Assembly: GCF_019145375.1 (NCBI RefSeq)
Contig: NZ_JAHSTX010000001.1
Span: 4,613,501 to 4,677,500, forward strand
Direction: 5' to 3'
Source of the DNA: Pseudomonas triticicola
Lineage (GTDB): Bacteria; Pseudomonadota; Gammaproteobacteria; Pseudomonadales; Pseudomonadaceae
Length of the DNA: 64,000 nt
Below, piece by piece: positions 48,689 through 57,825 of the stretch. Both the position numbers and the translations under genes were made by a program. Under the pieces are notes generated by a model. That model was not told the origin of the DNA and searched no databases. It saw only the letters and a program-made list of their open reading frames with translations. Within the stretch, counting starts at the first letter, position 1, and every line of letters starts with the position of its first letter.

Positions 48689-49654
48689 ATGTTGCAGAAC
48701 ATTCCGACCCACGTCATCGCCGGCCCGTTGGGCGCCGGCAAGACCAGCCTGATTCGCCAGTTGCTGGCGCAACGGCCGGCGGACGAACGCTGGGCGGTGC
48801 TGATCAACGAGTTCGGCCAGATTGGTCTGGACGCCGCGCTGCTGACTCGCGACGACGATGGTATCGCACTGGGTGAGGTGGCCGGGGGCTGCCTGTGTTG
48901 CGTCAATGGCGCGCCATTCCAGATCGGCCTTGGCCGCCTGCTGCGCAAGGCCAGGCCGGATCGATTGTTTATCGAGCCATCCGGGCTGGGCCATCCGGCG
49001 CAATTGCTCAAGCAATTGCACGAGGCGCCGTGGTTGGGCGTGCTGGCGGTTCAGCCCTGTGTGCTGGTTCTGGACGCTCAGGCGTTGCACGCAGGTAGAG
49101 CCTTGCCGGACGCCCAGCAGCAAGCATTGACCAGCGCGGGTTTGCTGCTGTTGAACAAGGCGGAAGATCTCGATGAAGCGATTCGAGAGAAAATCGCCAG
49201 CCAGTTGCCGCCCGTCAGACTGATCTGGACGCAGCAAGCGCAACTGCCTCTGAGCGAGCTTCCGGGGCTGGCAGTAAAAGCGAACGAAGGCGCAGGGCAT
49301 CTGCCGCTGCCCACTGGATTGGCACAGCTGCCAGCGGTCTGGAGCGATCCGGCCGAACCGATTTGCCTGAGTCAGGCGCAGGAGGGTGGATGGAGCATCG
49401 GTTGGCGCTGGCATCCGCGGCAGGTATTTGATCAAGCACGTATCGCCGATTGGCTGAGCGCGCTCGACTGGAAGCGGGCCAAACTGCTTATCCACAGCAC
49501 GGATGGCTGGCTCTCGGCCAATGCGCTGGAGGATGCCGAGCTGAGTTGGCAAGCCAGCGAATGGCGAAAAGACTCAAGAATCGAGCTGATCTTCGCTGAA
49601 CCGCAGAACATCGAACAGCTGCAAGCCGGTTTGGCGGAATGCCGGATTCAGTGA
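48689..49654 (+). CDS. COG0523 (CobW-like) GTPase, second paralogue
   Basis: A 321-residue G3E GTPase. Walker A GPLGAGKTS (12-20), metal-binding CxCC at Cys68-Cys70-Cys71 (GGCLCCVNG), FIEPSGLGHP and the LLNKAEDLD (NKxD-like NKAE) motif. It is shorter and quite diverged from ZigA, with a reduced C-terminal domain; it resembles the YjiA/CobW subgroup more than ZigA. The ATG at 48689 directly precedes the conserved N-terminus. The metal and client are unknown. Confidence 0.86.
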   Translation: MLQNIPTHVIAGPLGAGKTSLIRQLLAQRPADERWAVLINEFGQIGLDAALLTRDDDGIALGEVAGGCLCCVNGAPFQIGLGRLLRKARPDRLFIEPSGLGHPAQLLKQLHEAPWLGVLAVQPCVLVLDAQALHAGRALPDAQQQALTSAGLLLLNKAEDLDEAIREKIASQLPPVRLIWTQQAQLPLSELPGLAVKANEGAGHLPLPTGLAQLPAVWSDPAEPICLSQAQEGGWSIGWRWHPRQVFDQARIADWLSALDWKRAKLLIHSTDGWLSANALEDAELSWQASEWRKDSRIELIFAEPQNIEQLQAGLAECRIQ

Positions 49655-49660
49655 GTCAGC

Positions 49661-50074
49661 TCAAGGCTTCCACTTCGTATGTTCCTGGCGCCACTGGCTC
49701 AGCTCGATGACTTCGGCGCGAGGCTTGTGCACTTCGACCACCGGCGGCGTATCGTCGAACGGCGCCGGGTAGGGTGCCAGTTCAATCTGCGCACTGTGCG
49801 CGCCGAACTGGGTGACGGTGCCGTTGTGGCGGCTTTCGCCGGTCACGGTGAACTCGAAGTTGTAGACCCGCGCCAGCCGCCGGCGACCGTTGGCATCCCT
49901 GATCAGACCGATCTTTTTCAGCGCGACGTTACCGTCCAGCAGTTCAACGCCAACATTGGTGCAATGCTGCTTGACCCGCTCCAGCGCGCGCTCGCGCAAG
50001 CCGTGGTTGTGCCATAGCCAGGCACCAGCGGCGGCGAACAGCATCAGCACGAAGATGTTTTCCAGGGTCAGCAT
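49661..50074 (-). CDS. DUF3301 family membrane-anchored protein
   Basis: A 137-residue protein with one N-terminal membrane helix ([19 protein letters not shown]) and a conserved cytoplasmic or periplasmic domain ([32 protein letters not shown]). This is the DUF3301 pattern. A second ATG two codons upstream (50080) is possible; I chose 50074 because the GGAG ribosome site is then better spaced. Function is unknown. Confidence 0.85.
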   Translation of the reverse strand: MLTLENIFVLMLFAAAGAWLWHNHGLRERALERVKQHCTNVGVELLDGNVALKKIGLIRDANGRRRLARVYNFEFTVTGESRHNGTVTQFGAHSAQIELAPYPAPFDDTPPVVEVHKPRAEVIELSQWRQEHTKWKP

Positions 50075-50191
50075 CGACATCGAACTCCAAATGATGGCGT
50101 CAGCTTAACTGTCTCGCCGGTCTGTCGTACAGGCTGTGTTTCGTCGCATACTGCGCGGCTTGAATTTCAATCGTTTTACGGAATGACCCGA

Positions 50192-51064
50192 ATGAAACGT
50201 ACGCCTCATCTGCTCGCCATCCAGTCCCACGTGGTGTTTGGCCACGCCGGCAACAGCGCTGCGGTTTTTCCGATGCAGCGCGTCGGGGTCAATGTCTGGC
50301 CGCTCAACACCGTGCAGTTCTCCAACCACACCCAGTATGGTCAGTGGGCCGGTGAAGTGCTGGCGCCACAGCAGATTCCCGAACTGATCGAAGGCATCGC
50401 CGCAATTGGCGAGCTGGGCAACTGCGACGCGGTGCTCTCCGGCTACCTCGGCAGCGCCGCGCAGGGACGGGCGATTCTCAGCGGTGTGGCGCGGATCAAA
50501 GCGGTCAATCCGAAGATGCTGTATCTGTGTGATCCGGTCATGGGTCATCCGGAAAAGGGTTGCAGCGTGCCCACCGAGGTCAGCGATTTCCTCCTCGATG
50601 AAGCTGCGGCCGTGGCGGACATCATGTGCCCGAACCAGTTGGAGCTGGACAGTTTTTCCGGGCGCAAGCCGCAGTCGCTGTTCGATTGCCTGGCGATGGC
50701 ACGGGCGCTGCTGGCGCGCGGGCCGAAAGCGGTACTGGTCAAGCATCTGGATTATCCGGGCAAACCGGCGGATGGCTTCGAAATGCTGTTGGTGACCGCC
50801 GAGGGCAGCTGGCATCTGCGCCGTCCGTTGCTGGCGTTTCCACGTCAGCCAGTGGGCGTCGGCGATCTGACCTCTGGTCTGTTCCTGGCGCGGGTGTTGC
50901 TGGGCGACAGCCTGCTGGCAGCGTTCGAATTCACCGCAGCGGCGGTGCATGAGGTGTTGCTGGAAACCCAGGCGTGCGCCAGTTACGAGCTGCAACTGGT
51001 GCGGGCGCAGGATCGCATTGCGCATCCGCGGGTGAAGTTCGAGGCTACAGCGATCAGTCTCTGA
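50192..51064 (+). CDS. pdxY: Pyridoxal kinase
   Basis: A 290-residue ribokinase-fold enzyme of vitamin B6 salvage. The N-terminus [20 protein letters not shown] matches Pdx[12 protein letters not shown] and the catalytic [17 protein letters not shown] near the C-terminus are family signatures. I chose the ATG at 50192; an ATG at 50183 has the ribosome site too close. Length is normal (E. coli 287). Confidence 0.94.
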   Translation: MKRTPHLLAIQSHVVFGHAGNSAAVFPMQRVGVNVWPLNTVQFSNHTQYGQWAGEVLAPQQIPELIEGIAAIGELGNCDAVLSGYLGSAAQGRAILSGVARIKAVNPKMLYLCDPVMGHPEKGCSVPTEVSDFLLDEAAAVADIMCPNQLELDSFSGRKPQSLFDCLAMARALLARGPKAVLVKHLDYPGKPADGFEMLLVTAEGSWHLRRPLLAFPRQPVGVGDLTSGLFLARVLLGDSLLAAFEFTAAAVHEVLLETQACASYELQLVRAQDRIAHPRVKFEATAISL

Positions 51065-51080
51065 GACCGGGTCGTCTCTA

Positions 51081-51146
51081 TTCGCGAGCAGGCTCGCTCC
51101 CACAGGAAGAATGCATTCCAGATGTGGGAGCGAGCCTGCTCGCGAA
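51081..51146. repeat. REPIN after pdxY
   Basis: TTCGCGAGCAGGCTCGCTCC and its inverted copy GGAGCGAGCCTGCTCGCGAA flank a spacer that includes GAAGAATGCATTCCAGATG. It lies between convergent pdxY and the thioesterase gene. Its spacer resembles that of the REPIN at 31247 (both contain GCATTCCA), so the two copies are recent relatives. Confidence 0.9.
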
Positions 51147-51179
51147 AGCTATTTGTCAGGCAACATCGATCAAGGCTGG

Positions 51180-51662
51180 TCAGGCGTCGCCCTTGATCTC
51201 CTGATAACGCTTCTCCAGCTCCTGGCGAATCTGCCGACGCTGCTGCGCCTGCATGAAGCGGCGCTTGTCTTCGCTGTTCTGCGGTTGCAGCGGTGGCACG
51301 GCGGCCGGTTTGCGCTGATCATCCACCGCGACCATGGTGAAGAAGCAGCTGTTGGTGTGGCGCACCGAGCGTTCGCGGATGTTTTCGGTGACCACTTTGA
51401 TGCCAACTTCCATCGACGTGTTGCCGGTGTAGTTGACCGAGGCCAGGAACGTCACCAGTTCGCCGACATGAATCGGCTCACGGAAAATCACCTGATCCAC
51501 CGACAGGGTTACCACGTAGCGCCCGGCATAACGGCTGGCGCAGGCGTAAGCCACTTCGTCGAGGTATTTGAGCAGGGTGCCGCCGTGGACATTGCCAGAG
51601 AAGTTGGCCATGTCGGGGGTCATCAGTACCGTCATCGACAGCTGGGCGTTTCCGGGTTCCAT
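51180..51662 (-). CDS. Acyl-CoA thioesterase (hot-dog fold)
   Basis: A 160-residue hot-dog thioesterase of the YciA/BACH-like group. It has LMTPDMANFSGNVHGGTLLK with the catalytic Asn/Asp region and the HGG helix, then YVVTLSVDQVIFREPIHVGE. The C-terminal 40 residues are charged and helical. I chose ATG 51662; the upstream in-frame start is TTG at 51680. Substrate chain length cannot be told. Confidence 0.9.
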   Translation of the reverse strand: MEPGNAQLSMTVLMTPDMANFSGNVHGGTLLKYLDEVAYACASRYAGRYVVTLSVDQVIFREPIHVGELVTFLASVNYTGNTSMEVGIKVVTENIRERSVRHTNSCFFTMVAVDDQRKPAAVPPLQPQNSEDKRRFMQAQQRRQIRQELEKRYQEIKGDA

Positions 51663-51941
51663 AACGTTCTCACGGATCAAGGCTGATTGCAGGAAGCGCC
51701 TCTGCGGGCACCTGGTGGCTTTTCAAAAAGCACCGTTATCGGGACGCCGCGCGGCGGGCCGCCGTCACGCCGGTAGCGATCTGTTTCCATATATTGCACC
51801 GGCTTCCAGAGCGAAGTCGCGGTGTTAACCTGCAAAAGCCCTGCCCAAGGGCAATTCCTACATCAAAAGCGGATTTTTACACTGCTCGCGCAGACCTTTC
51901 TGACGTCTGTCCGCGCGCCTCGTCATCAAGGAGCCCACGCC

Positions 51942-53705
51942 ATGCATGCCATCAGTTTTATTCAGGACCTGGCAGTGATCATGCTGGTCGCAGGCGTGGT
52001 GACCGTGCTGTTCCACCGTTTCAAGCAGCCTGTGGTTCTCGGCTACATCGTTGCCGGCTTCATCATTGGCCCGCACACGCCGCCGTTCGGCCTGATTCAC
52101 GACGAAGAAACCATCAAGACCCTGGCCGAACTCGGGGTGATCTTCCTGATGTTCTGCCTCGGCCTGGAGTTCAGCCTGCGCAAGCTGTTCAAGGTCGGCG
52201 CGACGGCGTTCATTGCCGCGTTTCTCGAAATCATTCTGATGATCTGGATCGGCTACGAAATCGGCCGCTGGTTCGACTGGAACACCATGGATTCGTTGTT
52301 CCTTGGCGCCATTCTGGCGATCTCCTCGACCACCATCATCGTCAAAGCGCTGAACGATCTGAAGATGAAGAACGAGCGCTTTGCGCAGTTGATCTTCGGT
52401 GTGCTGATTGTCGAGGACATCCTTGGCATCGGCATCATCGCGCTGCTGTCGAGCATCGCCGTCAGCGGCACGGTGAGCTCGGGCGAAGTGTTCTCCACGG
52501 TCGGCAAGCTGTCGCTGTTCATGATCGTCGCGCTGGTCATCGGCATCCTGCTGGTGCCGCGTCTGCTGGCTTATGTGGCGAAATTCGAAAGCAACGAGAT
52601 GCTGCTGATCACCGTGCTCGGCCTGTGTTTCGGCTTCTGTCTGCTGGTGGTCAAGCTCGAATACAGCATGGTGCTCGGCGCTTTCCTGATCGGCGCGATC
52701 ATGGCCGAGTCCCGGCAATTGCTGAAAATCGAACGGCTGGTCGAGCCGGTTCGCGATCTGTTCAGCGCAATCTTTTTCGTCGCCATCGGGCTGATGCTCG
52801 ACCCGCTGATTCTCATCGAATACGCCTGGCCGATTGCGGTAATTACCGTGGCCGTAGTGCTCGGCAAGATGTTGTCCTGCGGCCTCGGTGCGTTTATCGC
52901 CGGCAACGACGGACGGACTTCGCTGCGAGTCGGCATGGGTCTGTCACAGATTGGCGAATTTTCCTTCATCATCGCCGCGCTGGGCATGACCTTGCAGGTG
53001 ACCAGCAACTTCCTCTACCCGGTCGCTGTAGCCGTGTCGGTGATCACCACGCTGCTGACGCCGTACCTGATTCGCGCGGCGGATCCGTTGTCGATCAAGC
53101 TCTCGGCCGCTGTGCCCAAGCGGCTCGGGCGGGTGCTCGGCATGTATGGCGAATGGTTGCGCAGTATTCAACCGCAGGGCGAGGGTGCGCTGCTGGCGTC
53201 GATGATCCGGCGGATCCTGTTGCAGGTCGGGGTCAATCTGGCGCTGGTGATTGCGATCTTCTTTGCCGGCGCATACTTCGCCGAACGCATGTCGTTGTGG
53301 CTGCAGGACTGGATCAGCGATCCGAGCTGGCAGAAGGCACTGATCTGGGGCGGGGCGTTGCTGGTCTCACTACCATTTCTGATCGCGGCTTATCGCAAGC
53401 TCAAGGCGCTGTCGATGCTGCTGGCGGAGATGGGCGTCAAGCCGGAGATGGCCGGTCGTCACACGCAGCGAGTGCGCCGGGTGATCGCCGAAGTGATCCC
53501 GATTCTCTCGCTGCTGGTGATTTTCCTGCTGCTGGCAGCCTTGTCGGCCAGTATCCTGCCGACCAACAAGTTGCTGGTGCTGATCGCCGTCGTGGCGGCC
53601 GCCGTAGCGGCGCTGCTGTGGCGCTGGTTCATCCGCGTGCATACGCGCATGCAGGTGGCCTTGCTGGAAACCCTCGACAACCACAAGGAGTCGTCGGGGC
53701 ATTGA
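51942..53705 (+). CDS. CPA2-family monovalent cation:proton antiporter
   Basis: A 587-residue inner-membrane protein of the KefB/CPA2 type. Twelve or more membrane segments, with GYIVAGFIIGPHTPPFG, FLMFCLGLEFSLRKL, AISSTTIIVKAL and VLIVEDILGIGIIAL as the antiporter core. No TrkA-N (RCK) nucleotide domain follows; the C-terminal 150 residues hold further membrane segments. I chose ATG 51942 with AAGGAG upstream, so the protein starts MHAISFIQDLAV. Ion specificity (K+ or Na+) is not known. Confidence 0.9.
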   Translation: MHAISFIQDLAVIMLVAGVVTVLFHRFKQPVVLGYIVAGFIIGPHTPPFGLIHDEETIKTLAELGVIFLMFCLGLEFSLRKLFKVGATAFIAAFLEIILMIWIGYEIGRWFDWNTMDSLFLGAILAISSTTIIVKALNDLKMKNERFAQLIFGVLIVEDILGIGIIALLSSIAVSGTVSSGEVFSTVGKLSLFMIVALVIGILLVPRLLAYVAKFESNEMLLITVLGLCFGFCLLVVKLEYSMVLGAFLIGAIMAESRQLLKIERLVEPVRDLFSAIFFVAIGLMLDPLILIEYAWPIAVITVAVVLGKMLSCGLGAFIAGNDGRTSLRVGMGLSQIGEFSFIIAALGMTLQVTSNFLYPVAVAVSVITTLLTPYLIRAADPLSIKLSAAVPKRLGRVLGMYGEWLRSIQPQGEGALLASMIRRILLQVGVNLALVIAIFFAGAYFAERMSLWLQDWISDPSWQKALIWGGALLVSLPFLIAAYRKLKALSMLLAEMGVKPEMAGRHTQRVRRVIAEVIPILSLLVIFLLLAALSASILPTNKLLVLIAVVAAAVAALLWRWFIRVHTRMQVALLETLDNHKESSGH

Positions 53706-53726
53706 CCACCCGGGGCGTTTGGCGGA

Positions 53727-54134
53727 TCAGCTTTCCAGCCAGACGTCCCGCGCCCAGTGCCACACCGATTCCCAGGTTTCTTCAGCAATCAGTTCTTCTT
53801 CGGCCTGCCACAGCACCACGGTGCCGTCTTCTTCGACACAATAGTAGTCATCGCCGTCCTGACAGATCGGGATCAAGCTGCGATCAACACCCACATCCCA
53901 TGCATTGGCTGCCACATCCGGCAGGTAGGTGTGCGATTGCGGATCAGTGACGGTCACCGGCTCGAGACTGCCATAGACCACATCGCTGACGGTCAGCAAA
54001 AATTCTTTGAAGACGAATGGAATGTCGATGAACAGTTGTTCTTCGATTTCCACCAGCAGGTCTTCGTCAGGCAACTCCAAAGGAACCGGTACGGGTTCAT
54101 TGGCTTCGCGCAGTTGTTCGATGATTTCTTCCAC
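53727..54134 (-). CDS. SMI1/KNR4 family protein
   Basis: A 135-residue acidic protein. The fold pattern of the SMI1/KNR4 (SUKH) superfamily is visible: ELPDEDLLVEIEEQLFIDIP, FKEFLLTVSDVVYGSLEPV and ICQDGDDYYCVEEDGTVVLW. Many members are immunity proteins to contact-dependent toxins, but no toxin or polymorphic cassette lies next to it, so a housekeeping role is as likely. Single gene, convergent with the antiporter. Confidence 0.85.
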   Translation of the reverse strand: MEEIIEQLREANEPVPVPLELPDEDLLVEIEEQLFIDIPFVFKEFLLTVSDVVYGSLEPVTVTDPQSHTYLPDVAANAWDVGVDRSLIPICQDGDDYYCVEEDGTVVLWQAEEELIAEETWESVWHWARDVWLES

Positions 54135-54213
54135 GTCCGGGATCCTCTTGCTGAATGGCGCGGTTTATATGGGCCGGTTTATACAGTAGCTCGCTATAGA
54201 TGCAACCGTGAAA

Positions 54214-54240
54214 TGAAAAACCCCGGCCGAGGCCGGGGTT
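54214..54240 (-). terminator. Intrinsic terminator of the Tim44-like gene
   Basis: Reading the minus strand: AACCCCGGCC-TC-GGCCGGGGTT then TTTCATTTC. A GC-rich perfect stem with a T-tract, 30 nt after the stop at 54270. Confidence 0.88.
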
Positions 54241-54269
54241 CTGTTACCGCAAGTGAAGCGCAGCAGGGA

Positions 54270-55145
54270 TCAGCCGTTCTGGCGGATACCGGCGACCAGC
54301 CAAGGCTGGTTGTCGCCCTGCGGACGTTCCATGTTCCAGCTTTCGCTGAACACTTCGCCCTGGTCGAAACGCGAGGTTTTCGACACGCCGGTGAAGGTCA
54401 GGGTGGCGATGGTCTTGTCGGCACGATCGTCGACGCCGTCCAGCTGTACCTGCAGGTTGTCGATGTAGGTCGACTGGAAGCCGTCGCCCAGATCCGCACG
54501 CTCACGCTTGAGGAACTCAAGCATTTGCGGGGTCACGAACTCGGCGATCTTGTCCATTTCGTTGGCGTCCCAGTGCTGCTGCAGCGACTGGAAGTGGCTG
54601 CGCGCAGCTTCAAGGAAGCGCTGTTCGTTGAACCAGGCCGGTGCATTGATCACCGGACGGGCAGCAGCCGGAGCGGCCGAACCACCGAAGATCGAACCCA
54701 TGGCGGCAGGCTTCTGCTCGAACACTTCACGCTGCATCGGCGCGCCGGCCGGAGCGAATTGCTCCTGCTGCTTGCGACGACGGGCGGCGATGAAGCGGAA
54801 GATCACGAACGCGATCAGGGCCATGATCAGGATGTCGAAGATCTGCATGCCCTGGAAGCCGTCGCCCATGAACATCGATGCGAGCAGGCCGCCGGCGGCG
54901 ATGCCCGCCAGCGGGCCGAGCCAGCGCGAAGCACCGCCGGCCTTGGCCGCGGCGCCAGCAGCACCGGCAGCGCCAGCGGTCGCTGCTGCGCCGCCCACGC
55001 CTGGAGAAGAAGGAGCCATCTGGCTGGTCTGGTGCGTCGGCGCAGCGCCGGCGCTTTTGCCACCACCAAAGCGCTTGGCGTTGGCGTCGAGGCTCATCGT
55101 CAGGCCGATGCACAACGCCATGGCGATGCTAAGAAAACGTTTCAT
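54270..55145 (-). CDS. Tim44-like domain protein, secreted/membrane
   Basis: A 291-residue protein. Signal peptide MKRFLSIAMALCIGLTMS, then a Gly/Ala-rich low-complexity stretch (about residues 40-75), two membrane segments (WLGPLAGIAAGGLLASMFMG and IFDILIMALIAFVIFRFIAA) and a C-terminal Tim44-like domain (about 175-291) with WFNEQRFLEAARSHFQSLQQ. Bacterial Tim44-like proteins of this build are common in proteobacteria; their role is not settled. The start at 55145 is the only plausible one. Confidence 0.88.
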   Translation of the reverse strand: MKRFLSIAMALCIGLTMSLDANAKRFGGGKSAGAAPTHQTSQMAPSSPGVGGAAATAGAAGAAGAAAKAGGASRWLGPLAGIAAGGLLASMFMGDGFQGMQIFDILIMALIAFVIFRFIAARRRKQQEQFAPAGAPMQREVFEQKPAAMGSIFGGSAAPAAARPVINAPAWFNEQRFLEAARSHFQSLQQHWDANEMDKIAEFVTPQMLEFLKRERADLGDGFQSTYIDNLQVQLDGVDDRADKTIATLTFTGVSKTSRFDQGEVFSESWNMERPQGDNQPWLVAGIRQNG

Positions 55146-55338
55146 AAAGGGTATTCCCGTTTTGTGGAGACACGCGCGCCATGTTGCACAGCTGAAGTGT
55201 TACTGGCTAGCGAGAGAGTGTTTCGGGCTTTTGCCTGACAGGTCGCGTTCAGCTTGGCGAGGCAATCAGCCGATGTACTTTTGTCTGTAGGAAAAGGCGA
55301 TAGGTTCAGAGGGATTGATGCACTTGCGCCGCATAACC

Positions 55339-55366
55339 TGTGGGAGCGAGCAGGCTCGCTCCCACA
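55339..55366. repeat. Compact REP-like palindrome after uvrD
   Basis: TGTGGGAGCGAGC-AG-GCTCGCTCCCACA, a perfect 13-bp inverted repeat with a 2-nt centre. Two REP heads are fused without the usual spacer or CTGCTCGCG tails. It lies 18 bp beyond the uvrD stop on the minus strand and likely serves as terminator or RNA-end protection. Confidence 0.8.
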
Positions 55367-55384
55367 TGGGTTCAGTGCCGGTGG

Positions 55385-57568
<2,184 letters not shown>

Positions 57569-57825
57569 CGGGGCATTCTAGGGTGCGCCGCAGGCCCGGG
57601 CAAACCGTGCGTTGCATTAGCCGATGAAAGTGCTGCCGATGACGACCGGTCGGTCACTGGCTGCAGGCTTCGGCCCGTCTCGCCTGAGGGGTTGCAGCGG
57701 TGCGCAAGCGGCGGAAAATTTCCCCGCAATTGTGATCCGCAGCAGTTTGGCATCGGGATCGGCTTGTGTATGCTCCGTGCACGTTTCGGGCGCACGCCCT
57801 CCTTATAAGAACAAGAACGTTGCCC

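Noticed and set aside
51794..53950. 718-codon plus-strand frame overlapping the antiporter gene
   Set aside because: Runs in a different frame through the antiporter, whose membrane segments and ribosome site are clear; the alternative translation is Arg/His-rich and unlike any protein.
53727..54134. Toxin-immunity module
   Set aside because: No toxin, Rhs, CDI or T6SS gene adjacent to the SMI1/KNR4 gene.
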